NCBI GenBank assembly: GCA_028023455.1
Contig: JAQFVV010012441.1
Span: 7,512,625 to 7,576,624, forward strand
Direction: 5' to 3'
DNA length: 64,000 nt
From: Epiperipatus broadwayi
Taxonomy: Eukaryota; Onychophora; Udeonychophora; Euonychophora; Peripatidae
Part shown: positions 34,713 to 47,379 of the stretch, in pieces
Layout of the letters: the number at the start of each line of letters is the position of its first letter
Numbering within the stretch: position 1 is the first letter of the stretch
Position numbers and translations under genes: made by a program
The notes under the pieces: model-generated
What the model was told of the DNA's origin: nothing
Seen by the model: only the letters and a program-made list of their open reading frames with translations
Databases searched by the model: none

Positions 34713-36209
34713 GAGTAAAATGCGTCTATTTTTGACCATTTTATCTCTGACAACATTAAATCATTTTTTTATTCTTTCTAAGTTTGCTTTTTTGATATCT
34801 TTTACTTTACATACCAAGGGCAATCTGTTTTGACTATCCTTTCCTTCTATCTATGCCGAATACATTGTTCACAATGATCTAAATCATGGATAATGACCAC
34901 CGGGACAAACTAATTTTGTGGCACAGGGATCTTTTGGAAACGATGTGGAAGCAGATTCGCTGACTTAAACTGACTTACACATGTATAAAATCGAAGCTTC
35001 ATTTTCCGAGTTTCTACCGGACTTGGAAAAAGAAAGGGTCGCTGCGAAATGGCACGAATTTTCAACTGTCCATTTTTGACTTACTCTTTGGAAAGAGGAA
35101 TGATCCCTGATAAGTCTGTTCTGGGTACTTAAATTTATCCAGTTGGCAGCTTTAAACTTATCCTTAACTAAACTGATTTCTATACTACCCTCATTCCCTT
35201 TTGCTATAGATAAATTCATACACATGTGTATACGTGCAGCACAATTCTACACCAACTAATATTCTAAATACCGAGTTATTACTGGACTTGCTTACAGGAA
35301 ATCTATAATAAATAAATCCCTTCTTGCATGCATCATGAGGTGCAGCAGTACCAAGAAAATAACCTAAAAGGATATCTGGATAAATACATTTCAGATACGC
35401 ATCATGAAGTATCGTATTTACCCGAATATTACCAGTGTATGTGCGCGTATATACACATGTATACTTATACACACTTAATACACTTAGGTTGACTTTATAT
35501 TTTTTTATTATTAATCTTACAACTTTATTTTAAATTCATATGAACATTACTTTAACATTTGTATTAATCTAATCTCACAATATTATTCTAAACTACCACG
35601 GACATCAGTTTTCATATTTATTTATATTAATCTAATCTCGAATATTATTTTCAAACCCTTATGAACATTTTAAATATTAGTTTTACGATACTATTTTTAA
35701 ACCATCATGGACATCAATTTACATATTTATTTATATTACGGAATCATATTTTAAATCATTTACTTAACTTCTTTATTAACGTGCGTGCATTCAGAAAACT
35801 ATTTGATTTTATCGAATTTATTTTAACTATTTGACCTACTTATTTATTTACGAACCCTTTTCTTAATTAATATGTGTGTTGAGAAAAAAAAAATCTTTTA
35901 TTTTACGAAGCCTCTGTTATTATTATTACTTAAACAAATCCTGATTTTAACATTCCTTTTATTTTATCATTATTCATTTATTTCTAATTTATTATTTTAG
36001 TTTTAAATACAAGTTTCAGATTCAAATTTATCAAATTATTGATGTTAGAATAATCATATTCGTGTTCATTGTCCATTTCCGGTCCTTTTTGTTTATTTCC
36101 CTTTACTATTCTGCCCATTTACCAACTTTTAAACTATGTCAGGCGGTTCCTTCTTTCTTTCTACTAACTCACTAACATAAATTATACTCCATATTCTCAC
36201 TTCTATCTC
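34713..36209 (-). other. Non-coding interior of LTR element
   Basis: No RT, protease or integrase motif is visible in any frame. Minus-strand frames of 86 codons (34965-35225) and 93 codons (35191-35472) show no domain. A ~108-bp tandem duplication is seen at ~35.59-35.75 kb (ACCACGGACATCAG and ATCATGGACATCAA, each followed by CATATTTATTTATATTA). Confidence 0.45.
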
Positions 36210-36812
36210 TCAATTAAAATCTATTTTATCTCTTTCTCTTTCCGTTTTATTTTCTGCCCTGTAAATTAGAAAACCTTTAAGCTTCACAGACCTCCATATT
36301 TTTCCTAACCGTGATTTTTTTTTTCTATTCTTTCTCTTCATTTTAAATCTCCATCTAAAACGAATACGAACATTTACTTTCACCTTTTTATTTTTATTTT
36401 CGATCTTGATTAATTTTATTTCCAAACTACTATGCTTAACGCTATCTTCTGCTTTTTGATCTGCATAGGTTTCTACTTTCTCTGTAGCAACGCTATCTGA
36501 TTCTAATTTAATTTCTATTTCCAAACTACTATATTTACAATTATCTGATTCTACTATCTCTTTCATGACCTCAATTTCCTTATTTTCTTTGACAAAATCT
36601 ACTTCTATGATCTCTTGATTTTTCTCTACCTTTCCTCTAATTTCACCACTTATTTCCCTTACTTCTGATCTGAGTTCTTTAATTTCTGTTTTAAGTTCTA
36701 GATGACCTTGTTTAAATTTCTGACACAATTCTTCTTTGAGGTCTTGTATCATATTCATCATCATTTTCATCATCATTCGTGTCTCAGATACTTCTTCTTT
36801 CTCTTTTTCCAC
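36210..36812 (-). CDS. Gag-like coiled-coil ORF of the LTR element (200 aa)
   Basis: The product begins with a charged methionine-rich helix (MEKEKEEVSETRMMMKMMMN), then heptad-like KELRSEVREISGEIR (residues ~46-60), an acidic middle part and a strongly basic C-terminal region (KMKRKNRKKKSRLGKIWRS, ~157-176). An N-terminal MEKEKEE..MMM..coiled-coil segment is common in Gag proteins of invertebrate Ty3/Gypsy-like elements. No capsid core or CCHC knuckle follows, so it is either a truncated Gag or an element-specific protein. It lies ~1.2 kb inside the 5' LTR. Assignment rests on composition and position. Confidence 0.5.
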   Translation of the reverse strand: MEKEKEEVSETRMMMKMMMNMIQDLKEELCQKFKQGHLELKTEIKELRSEVREISGEIRGKVEKNQEIIEVDFVKENKEIEVMKEIVESDNCKYSSLEIEIKLESDSVATEKVETYADQKAEDSVKHSSLEIKLIKIENKNKKVKVNVRIRFRWRFKMKRKNRKKKSRLGKIWRSVKLKGFLIYRAENKTERERDKIDFN

Positions 36813-38022
36813 TAACTGTGGATTTTTAATGCTTTGACAGCCTGACTCGTAAAAAAATGAGTAGATTTGACATCACTCTAAATCGGCTACGTTTTATCCC
36901 ATGTATACATATTATATGTCATTTGAAAGAAAATCAAAAGTTTTGTAAGATGGTGCCCTCTTCAAAATTATTTTACAAGTAAAAAATCAATAAAAATGAC
37001 CATATATGTCAAACAAAACCAAAGCACCACCTCCTCACCACCTTTTCTTGAATCTTATTGGCTGTACAACTTCTGTCAAAAAGGGAAATGGCTGCCAAAA
37101 GTAAAAAGTTACATTCGTTTTGATTTTTATTATGAAAATGATAAATGAATGTTTACAACATTTTAAACAATATTTGAATTGAATTACAAATTATTATTGA
37201 TAAAATAATACTAAAAATCAAATTATTTTAGAAAAATAGTTAAGATATTACCAAGAATTATTTATTTATTGCTACATATTTATCATAATGTTAAAGTGAA
37301 AAAAAAAAGATTGCTGATGCAATCTTTTTTGGTTGGTTGAATAGCGGTTACTTTTATTTCACTGCAATTGAATATTTTTTAAATTATAAATCAAATTTTA
37401 TTTTTGAAAAGACTTTCGTTTACTTTCGTAATCTGACAATTTAGTCATATACTTTTTACAAACAAAACTAACGTATTTATATTATTAAAAGTGAATCTAT
37501 TTAACAATAGATTTTGTTAAAGTTGTGAGTTGGCCAATTAAAAGTTTTGATTTTTAACTCATTCGGCCAATTAAATAATAATCGTTGAAAGAGTTAAAGT
37601 ATATCGGGCTTTCTACCGGCTCCATTTCTTTATTCATAGTTACGCTATTACTTTTTATTTTTTTTAAATTAACAAATCAAAAATTATTATTGTTTAATTA
37701 TTTTTCTTACTAAGACGGAAACCCACACTGACTCCACCTCTTTTTATCCTTTTCTCTACCCATTCTTAATGCTTTAACTCCACCCATAATACCCAATTGT
37801 CTCTGATTTAACATAATGATTTATCTTAACTAACATGAATGTTAAAATCTCTTTTCATTTAAGGAAAAAAAAAATTTTGGTCAATTCTTCTTTTTAAAAT
37901 TAAACAACTTTAAATACGTAATTTAGCTTCTCTTTAAAAATTTTTATTTTTTAAACAAGAAACAAAGCATTTAATTACTATTGTTTCTTAGGTCCAGCCC
38001 CAAATGTTGGGAAAGCCATTTA
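36813..38022 (-). other. 5' internal leader of LTR element
   Basis: This runs from the 5' LTR edge to the gag-like ORF. Immediately inside the LTR the minus strand reads TAAATGGCTTTCCCAAC. A TGG start four bases inside could be a tRNA primer-binding site, but I cannot assign the tRNA. The rest is AT-rich and non-coding; a hairpin with AAAAAAGATTGC/GCAATCTTTTTT arms lies at ~37303-37331. Confidence 0.4.
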
Positions 38023-39823
38023 TGTACCGGTTTCGCTCCGCAGAAAGACTTACTTACATGTATGTATGTTTTGGCTGGTTTCCAACCTTCTTTTCATAAT
38101 ACATTTATAATCTTATTTGGTTATAAATGTTATGTGAACAAACCGGTACGTTCAAGCAAAATGGGAGATATTATTGATAGCTTTAACTATCAACAATGGC
38201 CCACCTTGGCTGCTCGATTCAAACCCCTACTATCCAAACACTTTATTTGTTTCGGAGTAAACTCCGGGTGCCAGTTATCTATGCAGAAGAATAAACAACG
38301 TATTTGGTCAGTAGGCTCATAATCAAGCACTCGAAACAATTCCCTTAACTAGCTCAGTCTAATTTTAATCAATAATAAAATATTGGTAAGAAGAGATTGA
38401 TAAAAAGAATTTGGCTGACAAAGAGAGTTTAATGTTGAAGACAATTTATTAGCTAACATTAATTTACTAAATTTAAATATCTTTATAATTTAATATGATA
38501 CACACACATTTTAAATTAACATTTCTAAACTAGTTTAAATATTCTTATAGATTTTAATAATAGGATACTAGTATTTATCTAATTTAACTAATAACACTAA
38601 TATAATGATCACGCACATATTAACTCATACACTCACATATATAATAATAAAGTACTACATAGCATTTGAAACTTAAACACACATATCAATAGTTCATTTT
38701 ATGTATGATATAGAGTTCATATAATTAGACTCTTGGAGGATTCACACGAATTAATGCAATGCAATGGCTATTACAGTATAAATGAAATAAGCAAATGTTT
38801 TACCTAGGATTTTGAATGTAGACGTAGAATATTGTTCTCTTTGGTTGCTGCTTTCGGTGAGGATCTTTCCATTACAAATACTTCCAGCTGGCTGGGACAT
38901 TTCCTTGATGAGTTTCATTATTCTTCATGATCATTATTATTGAAGACAATTAGATATTGATGGAGATTTCCAAGTTGTTAAGCTAACATTATTTCACGGG
39001 CAGATTTTGCTGTTTTCATGGGACATCAGACTGTGAAGAAATGCAAGTTCCCAAAAGCTGTTCAACACTGCATTTTTTTGTTTCCGGACACAATTAACTT
39101 AACTGATTGAAATTAACTGACTCAATTAATTTGTGAACTGAACTGAACTGTCCGATAAAAAAGTCTATTTATACCTGCGACGTGTTGTCCTTGTAATATT
39201 CTCCGGCAAATATCTGTTGTCGAAATTCTTTAGCAATTAATCCTTTGACAACGTGTTTTTGAAGATTGTTTAATTAATAATAGCCATGCAGACGTATTGC
39301 TTTATATTTTTAATTAATAGCCATTGCCGTGTTTTTTAATGATAATCTTCTTTTATTTCATTTTAATATTTATTATGCATACATTTTTTATTTATTTACC
39401 ATCGCACATATATACGCACATATATTACTAGTTTTAAGATTATTTTTCTTTAATTCGAATGAAAAGAGATTTGTATTTTTTTAAACTTTAAATTATTTAT
39501 ATTTTACGAATACTAATAAGAAAACTCTTTATTTCCTTTTTATAAAACCTTTAGTTGATTTTTCTAACGAAAGACCCCTCTCCCCTTCTAATTAATAAAT
39601 TGTAACTTTTATTTCAAACTAATGATAGAAAACTATTTGACTCTTACTTTTTCTTTCATGAAAGATTTTTTTTTTTGTTTTAAAACTCTGACCTTTTAAT
39701 TTTACTTTTGACAGCAAACTGATTTTGTTTACTTAAAGCAACCTTTTAGATTTTTATAACTTATTTATTATTTAATATTTTTTTTAGGCAAAATCATCAT
39801 GTGCCAATTTCAATATTGGTACA
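38023..39823 (-). repeat. 5' LTR (minus orientation), 1801 bp
   Basis: Partner of 32891-34692. On the minus strand the order is TGTACC end, TATA box GGTATAAATAGAC (39166-39173), TCAGTTCAGTT initiator-like motif, and AATAAA (plus TTTATT at 38242-38247), giving a U3 of ~650 bp and a long R of ~900 bp. The antisense open frame at 37981-38322 is again present. Confidence 0.9.
39166..39173 (-). promoter_or_regulatory. TATA box of the 5' LTR
   Basis: GGTATAAATAGAC on the minus strand, followed ~20 bp later by repeated CAGTT motifs that resemble an initiator. The same arrangement is kept at 34034-34041 in the other LTR. Confidence 0.55.
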
Positions 39824-39888
39824 ATATATATATAATATTTTTGAAATACATGCATAATTCATATATTTGGAGTTTAAATATAATATAG

Positions 39889-40472
39889 GGTATTTGAACC
39901 CAGACTTTCAAGCTCCCTTCAGCTATACAGTCTATCACATCCAACTGATGCACATTGCAACACATATGTGAAAAATATAAATGATCTCCAATATATTTAT
40001 TGTGTGATGAACCAGCACCTATCTGTTGGTCCAGAACATGGTCTCCCATACATATAGATAATCAGTGCATGGTTTATATTAAGATAGCAAATCTTCAAAC
40101 TTTAGTGGACAGGCTTAATACATGAGGGATCAGAGTGACTTAAGGTCATCATGGGCATGCAATAATATTGGCATCAGCAAAAAAGATTTGGGTGTTCCAT
40201 CATCAGATTTTCAATTGTATGATGGATGATGGAGTGAATTAAAAACCTGACTATTAAAAGTTGAATATTTGCTATCTTAATATAATTATACCTAGCACTA
40301 ATTATATATATGTGCGTGGAAGATGATAATCTGGACCAACTGATAAGTGCTGGTACAGCATGAAATATGTATATTGGAAATCTTTTTTTTCTCACATGTG
40401 TGTGGTCATGTGAATCGGTTGTATGAGACAGTGTGGATAACTGAAGGGAGCTTGAAAGTCTGGATTCAAATT
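39889..40472. mobile_element. Inverted dimer with ~200-bp arms and tRNA-like ends
   Basis: Arms 39889-40095 and 40267-40472 are inverted copies. They share TGAACCCAGACTTTCAAGCT / AGCTTGAAAGTCTGGATTCA, CAGCTCATCTG-like middle words and ATTAAGATAGCAAAT / ATTTGCTATCTTAAT at the inner end. The outer GAAAGTCTGGATTCAAATTT resembles a tRNA T-arm/B box, as in 47.89-48.05 kb. Minus-strand short frames inside (79 and 73 codons) are by-products. Confidence 0.6.
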
Positions 40473-40824
40473 TCCTATATATGTGTGTGTGTGTCTCTGT
40501 GGTATAACCAATTAGATTATTAGATTTACATCATAATCATTATTAATATCAATTAATAAATCATAAATATGTCTAATCTAAAAATATAGATCATCTCACA
40601 TTATATATATATATTGATACAGTCTATCCAGAAATCTTCTTCAAAGTTGTAAACTACTTTGTACTATATATATATTCACTTTCTCATACATACAATAATC
40701 TTATATTAATTTTATATATGTGTGTGCGCCTACATATTTTATCATTCTAAAACTATTTATTTACTTGTTTTTATCTTTTAAATCTATTTAATATGAATGT
40801 GCATAGACATATATAATATATACA

Positions 40825-40855
<31 letters not shown>

Positions 40856-43800
40856 TGTTAAACATTAATTTGTATACATATAAATATAAAGTTATGAATT
40901 GTGTATATATAATGCAGATATGTTCACACTAAATATAATAAATCCCACTGAATCAATAAAATTTATTTGCAAAGTTGGACATCATATTAAAATAAACAGC
41001 CATTGCTCTCTTAAAACAAGTGTTTTCATCGCTGCTTTGTTAAGCTTTGTTAAAGAAAGTTGATTTACATCTATGTGTATTTATATAAAATAAATGATGA
41101 TTGGATAGATATATGGGCTAAGTCTAATCTAATTCTTTATATTTTGATATTTACCTGTCTTAATATTTAAACTCCAAATGTAAAGTATGATAAGCAAATG
41201 TATCAAATATTGTACCAAGAGGCAAATATATATATTTTAGAAATAGATAAATTGTATAGTCAGTGGTTGAGAGAATCACGTGATGTTTGTGAACTAAAAT
41301 AGTACATTGAGCATTTTTTTATGTACTTTGGATGAGAATTATTTCAAAAATCATTAGATTCTGAAGTATATAAACTCTCTACCATTGTACTACATCATTC
41401 AGAATCTCATATTTACGATAAGCGATATTATTTTTAAAAAAAAAATAATAATGCTTTATTATTCGGAAGTTCATAAGACTTTTGACCACCGGAAATAACA
41501 GAGTAGTGTCATAATCATGGACTTAGAACATTGATATTATGATTTACATAGATTGCATGTTAATATATTAAAGATGTCAAAAATAATTATTTATTTATTT
41601 TAACATTTCTCATATTTGCATTATATATATATCTTAATTTGATTTTGTATTTACAAATAATATTTAACACTTATATTTATACACCCAGAAATAATTAGCA
41701 AATCTTAAAGCTTTCAAAATTAATGTAAAATTTGAACTCATAAATAAGAAAAAGGATAAAAATATATTATGATTTGCCGTTTTTTTTTTTTTCCAAAAGA
41801 AGAATCACTATTAAACTGTCAGCCATTAGTGATTAATATATTTTTTTCGTATTCTAATGAAGGAGAAAGATATAGTGAAAACATCTATTACAACTTTTAA
41901 CTTTTACACTTTCTCTCTTCTCTTATTTATTTATCATTTGCTGATAAAACTCTGTAATCATTATAAATATGTTTTCACTTCATATCTTGATGTAATTAAA
42001 GTATTAAACTTGATTAAGAGCTTCTATAAAATTTACTCATAATATTTTACATAAAAAAAAAAAAGCTGAAGTAGAAGATAAGAGCAATCTTTCAAACTAC
42101 AAAATGTGCATATAAATAAGTACACATTTACATAAGGTTTTCTAGGTGGCAGCACCTGCAAAATAACAAATATGGGAAAACTTAGAGTGGGTAATGGAAA
42201 ATAAAGTGGCTAACCGGTTTCTCTGGGCATAGTTGCTGAAAGATTCTTGATTTCGTTTAAGGAGAAGCCACAATACATCACATCATCATCACATTACCGG
42301 AATTGATAGAACATTGGTGGAACTGATTAGTAAATTACATGAAAATAAATATTATTATGGTCAGTCATAGTTAAAAGTAATATAGGCTTAAGGCAAAGAT
42401 GTCTTATGATTTCAATATTGTTTTTTTAATATTAAATTTAAAACAGACTCGAAGATCAGGAAGAGATGTTAAAATATATTAAAATAGCTTCACTAATGTA
42501 CGTTTAGAGAGCAACATAATAATTAATGGATTATTAGGGATTGTACGTTTTACCGGATGTTTACTTTGCTAATATATTTTTGTATATAAAAAAAAAAAAA
42601 TAGGAAAGACATGAAAATACTTTTTCGAGATTTATGCAAAAATGATAAAGAAATGGGAGTTAAATTTAGCAACTATGGTAATAAATACCAGAGAAAACGA
42701 AAAAAAAAAATTACATAAATAATAATAATTGTTAAAAATCAGCAAGGTTATTTGAATGGATGGAAAATAATCTTGATACATAGCAAAAAAAAAAAAAGAG
42801 GGATGATAAAGAAATCAATACTATTTCCATATAATGAGTATGATGTAGAAAGATTTGGTATAGAGAGTAACAGATTTGAAGTATGAGGATAAACTTGTAA
42901 TATATATATATTCTAGAGAGAATTCTAAGAAAAATACATATACAGGCTTTGGAAGTGTCCAAAGGAACAGAAATTGGATTAATTCAAAACAAAATGGTGT
43001 TATTAAGTTTTTTATGAGGAAGATGCAAAAAGTAAATTGAAATAATTTGATAGATGGTTAGTATTACAAGAGCTAAAATAATTTCTAATTGACGTTATAT
43101 GTTTGTTAAAGATTTGGACAAAGGTATGTTATTTTTTTATTTGTATATAAAAAAAAAAGAATATATTATGAGGTTGATAATTGTTATAGTAGCAAAGATA
43201 GGAACAAAGAAATATTTTCACTAAACGATGGGCAATTGATAATGAAAATGAAAAAATTGAAAATATGTAAAAATAAGCAAATTATCAAGAAAATAACTTT
43301 ATAATAATAGTAAGAATGTATTTCGTTTTTTAAAACTCCTTACTGCTGATAAAAAGATAATATATTTATAAATGAAATAATTTGGGGATTTGTTTTGTAA
43401 AGGATATAATGAAAATTTAGAACATATTAATTATTTATTATTAGTGTATAAGTTTTTACAAGCTAAAAAATAGGAAAATCAATTCAAAGTAAGTATACAA
43501 AAAGTGGTTTTTGTGCTTTCTTTGTTGTGTATATTGATAAAGATGTTTTCATAATTAAAGGTAATGAATGGATAAAAATATTGCTCCGGAAATGGAATAA
43601 AATTAAATAGATTTGAAGTTTTAGAGGCTATTTGGATTTGATAAATAACAATAGAAGCTATGTAAGTTAGAGAATAATAAGGTAAAAATATATTAACTAA
43701 TAGATTTATTAGCGTAGAGATTTCTGATGTAGATAAAGTTGTTGCATGCTTTATTGCAATGTAAAAATAATAAAATTAAAGTTATTGAATGATCAAACGT

Positions 43801-44155
43801 GATTCAAAGGAAATAAATAATGAACTAAATAGTAAAATACAATTTAAATTATTAAAAGTTATGAAAGTTTAAAAATAAAAAATCTAACAATGTGTTTGGG
43901 TTTACTGGTTCAAAGATTAAAGGAGGACATGTTTGATTGTATTACATGTATCAATGTGCTTCAAATTTTGTTAATGATTAATAAATATAAAAATGATATC
44001 ATTATTCATCACTCATTTGATTTTTTACAAAACACAAAATGCTTAAATTAATCTGTTATATTATTAGGTAATAAATAAAAAGCCTAATAATAAAATTTGA
44101 CCATTTTATCTTGTAAATATGCACTAACCACACATACATTGTTTTAAGTTGTTTC
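40473..44155. other. AT-rich stretch with microsatellites, no gene recognised
   Basis: (CT)n followed by (TA)n occurs at 40826-40856, with further short TA tracts and poly(A)/poly(T) runs (41430, 41780, 42050, 42590, 42785). Open frames of 61-76 codons have no domain. A repeated word ATCACATCATCATCACATTACC lies near 42280 without a partner. Confidence 0.4.
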
Positions 44156-44159
44156 AATG

Positions 44160-44417
44160 TTCAGGGAGAATATTATCTTAAAATTCAATAGTCAAGAATT
44201 TAAGGATCCAAGTTTAATTCCCATGCCAGTACTGTCACTGGTCAGGCCAGCAACATCTGAAGAAAAGAGGAGAATAATACCTCTTGAAACATTGTGCATA
44301 TACTAGCCTGTGTGCTACAACTAACAGGAGAATGTAATTGGAATATTTAAATAAAGTTAATTTTTTCTAAAGACATTTATTACTTAATATTAGATGATGA
44401 AAATAGTTCAATATATA
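44160..44417 (+). repeat. tRNA-derived SINE copy, plus strand
   Basis: A single copy of the family at 31.2-31.8 kb: head with CAATAGTCAAGAATTTAAGG and B box AGTTTAATTCCCAT, body CTGTCACTGGTCAGGCCAGC and GAATAATACCTCTTGAAAC, tail ATATTAGATGATGAAAATAG. It is not in an inverted pair, which shows that the SINE also exists as a monomer. Confidence 0.65.
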
Positions 44418-44689
44418 AATACAATCCTATTTATTACTTTAAATAATATGTATTTAAGTAAAGAATTGTGTTTAATTATTTATAAGTTCAAATTTTATTA
44501 AAGTAACCCTTTTTTTTTTTTTTTTGCTTTTCTTTTTGCATTCAGCAGTAAAGGGTTTAAAGAATTTACTTAAAATGCCTAACTCAGTGTTAGATTTGAT
44601 CATCATCGATAGTAGTTTGTCATTGCATGCTGCTCCTTTATAGAAGGTAGAGGCTTACATTTAGAACTTCATTATAATTACAATTTAAT

Positions 44690-45060
44690 TATAGCAATTC
44701 AGAGACTTCAAACTACTCAATGGAGTATGGACAGATGTATGTTGAAAATAACAAGAAATGAATGAAAATGAAATATTTGGGTGAGAGTACAGACAAGGAT
44801 CATTGACAACATTGAAAGGATTTTAGTCTGAAACAGACCAGGATTGGATATATTAGAAGAGATGATGATATATGTATAATTGAAATTTTAAACTGGATTC
44901 CAAGAAACTGTAAAATACCTAAAAAGAAACCATCTGTAAGATTAATGGATGAATAAGTTTGTTACTGTGATGTGGAGAAGAGAGGTTGTAGATCAGAAAA
45001 TCTGGTTGAGATTTTCATCCTGCAATGGATTGATAATGGATGAAAATGATTCACCAAAAG
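44690..45060 (+). pseudogene. RTE LINE 3' fragment, decayed
   Basis: Translated pieces match the C-terminal region of the LINE at 20.97-24.28 kb in order: IQRLQTTQWSMDRCMLK (44693-), NIWVRVQT, a degraded middle, RLMDE, VTVMWRREVVDQKIWLR and SSCNGLI. Several stops and frame changes are present. The 79-codon frame at 44949-45188 begins in this remnant and runs beyond it. A 5'-truncated, long-dead copy. Confidence 0.65.
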
Positions 45061-45650
45061 AAAATTTCAAATTCATCCAACTTTTCCATGTATTTTTTGA
45101 CTTTTGTTTGAAGATAATCTCTTTTTTAAAATCATTAATCTTTTTTATTCTTATGCCTTTCTTCATCATGTTCCATAGTTTCTTTTAATAAATCTTCCCT
45201 AATTCCTATAAGCTTGTTATTATTTTTATAAATAAATGGTTAGTTCCTGGAGAGGTCATATGACTTCAAACCCACAAATGACAAGTTGAATCTTCACTTA
45301 CATACTACCAAGAACACTATGATAAAAATAAAGGATTAGCTAATTGGTAGCTAAGTGGTTTTTCATTCAGAAACCTTAAGCTTTCAAATTTATCATAAAC
45401 AACACCAAATAAAGTACTATTAATAGTAATAAGAGTGATAAAAGGAATAATAGGAGGAGAATATTATTGGTATTATTACTATTATTATTAATTTTTTATC
45501 TACTAATCTGATTTACCAGTCATTGGTCTAAATGACTTTCTGATTGTTTGACATTTCAGGTTTCACAATATTACTTTTATTTTTATCATGATGAAGTTTT
45601 AACTCATCTTACGGCTCTATTTGCATGGTTTTTTTTTATTTTTAATCTTT
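45061..45650. other. Spacer with a possible tRNA-like SINE head
   Basis: A segment at ~45334-45395 (GGATTAGCTAATTGGTAGCT then AACCTTAAGCTTTCAAATTT) resembles a decayed tRNA-like head, with an inverted partner-like TTCAAACCCAC at ~45270. Support is weak. Confidence 0.2.
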
Positions 45651-45820
45651 AATAAATGACTGTTAACAACACATATTCAGCATTATCCCTGCCTAGCATG
45701 GTTTTGATATCTGTATATTATATGATATACACGGTATATCAAAAGCACACTAGGCAATAATAAAGCTGAATATTTGAAAATCTATTTTTCTGCATATGTG
45801 TTCATTAACAGTTATTTATT
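45651..45820. mobile_element. 170-bp palindromic MITE-like element
   Basis: The ends AATAAATGACTGTTAAC and GTTAACAGTTATTTATT... are near-perfect inverted copies (the right one reads CATTAACAGTTATTTATT). Inner words also pair: ACACATATTCAGCATTAT / ATAAAGCTGAAT, GCCTAG / CTAGGC, TTTTGATAT / ATATCAAAA. The whole element can form one hairpin. No ORF. Confidence 0.6.
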
Positions 45821-46479
45821 ACATTAGCTCAGAAAAAAATGAAATTATAGTCAAATTTTTAAACTTCGTAACTATTAAAAAATGTAAGACAGTATTTTCA
45901 ATAAATAGATTATTGCATCATAAAGTTCTCTCCAATATTTCATCATAGAGGAAACAGTGAAAGAGATATCAGTACTTCTTGGCTTTAATAATTGCTGGTT
46001 TAATGTTTGTTTGAGCACTTCTACATTCTTGTTTTACTATCTAAAAATAATTATATATTTATTTATTAACCAATGTTGGAAGATTAGCTGGGTTAACAAT
46101 GGTCAGCTAACTGAGTGATAAAGCCTAAACCTCTTGGAAATGAATTTTGTGGCCCAAATTTGATAAAGGTTGTAAGCATGACTAGTGAATTTGCTATCTT
46201 TCCACTATGAAACCCTTTTTCCAAATGCTATATGCTTATATAGAATCTCATCAACTTGTAATATTACCAAAATAAGAGACTTAACCTTAGTGCTTACACT
46301 TTAAGTGGAATTCACGTATATAATTTTTTTCATGATTAATATTTTATGTTTTCACAAATACTACAATTTAAATACATCGATATTTTTCCTATCTCACTTC
46401 AATTTGCCGCTTTTATATCCATAAAAACATCAAATCTTAAACTTTTTTTTTTTTTAGTTTTTGACACGATGCTTAAGCT

Positions 46480-46765
46480 AACATTGAAGGTAATAAGAAA
46501 GAATTGAAAGTGAAATAATTGGATTAAATAATCAGCAAGTCTCATTGATATTATTGAAATAATTAAGAGAAAATGTAGTTAGTCTAGATACAAGACATGA
46601 TAATTAAGAAATTATAAAAAACCTAGAAAGTGACTACATGCCAGATGGATAAAATAAAAAGTGTGCTGTTATGATATGAAAAAGAGAAAGTGTGGATTGA
46701 AGAAACTAGCTTAAAATAGAAGAGACTTTCATCCTTCAATAGATTGATAATGGTTGAAAATTATC
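46480..46765 (+). pseudogene. RTE LINE 3' fragment, very decayed
   Basis: Translation pieces KKPRKWLHARWIK (matching KRPRKRPHVRWMDE in the better copy), CCYDMKKRKCGLKKLA and RRDFHPSID (matching the ETFILQWID end) are in the right order, and the nucleotide end TTGATAATGGTTGAAAATTATCA is shared. Frames are broken throughout. This is the third copy of this LINE family in the window. Confidence 0.5.
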
Positions 46766-47371
46766 ATAGTGAGTAGAAATTTATTTCTAGTTTTATTGAT
46801 AGCAACGCTGTACATTTGCAGACAGATTTATGTATACATCCTCTATAATCAAAAAAACATCAAGAGAACAAAAAATGTTAATTTCTTTATCTTTATTACA
46901 GTGATATGGGTTATTTTGATGGAAATTTTAAAATTGTAGATCTAAAATCGCAACAGAGAAGAATATCACAAAATATAATTCAGAATTCTTACTTATTAAA
47001 AAAAAAATAATTGTGATAAGGATGTAAGACTGATTTGTTATTAATCTATGAAGTTTAATAAATATTGGAGGAAGATGTGGCAATTAAATTTTAAAAAAGA
47101 AATATTAAAATATTTCTCGAGATGAATTTTGAAAAGAATGAGGGTTATATGATTAGAAATGTAAATTGTTTTGAAAAATTATATATTATTAATTTTTTTG
47201 ATCGTCACACATCTTACTTAACATTTATATATTTATATTTTCAGCTATAAATGTTTATAAAATTATAAAACTTGTTTATTACAAAAACAATATGTACTTG
47301 TAATTGGAAAATTGCTTTATGTTTTGGCCAAATCTAGAAACAACTTCAAAAAAAAAATGAAAATGAAGATA

Positions 47372-47379
47372 GTCTATAT
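47372..47379 (+). repeat. 8-bp target-site duplication, left
   Basis: GTCTATAT directly abuts the MITE end and is repeated exactly at 47846-47853. Confidence 0.9.

Larger units (their letters stand above)
32891..39823 (-). mobile_element. LTR retrotransposon with paired LTRs, no recognisable pol (LARD-like)
   Basis: Two ~1.8-kb direct repeats begin TGTACC and end GGTACA and enclose 3.3 kb. Minus orientation is supported by a purine tract just inside the left LTR (minus strand AAAGGGAGGGCGGTG, 34695-34709), a TATA box plus TCAGTTCAGTT in the LTR, and a gag-like ORF on the minus strand. AT-rich flanks ATAT(AT) match on both sides. The interior lacks RT, RNase H and integrase motifs, so the element depends on others (large retrotransposon derivative) or is internally deleted. 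LTRs differ at about 3% of sites by eye, so the insertion is moderately old. Confidence 0.85.
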
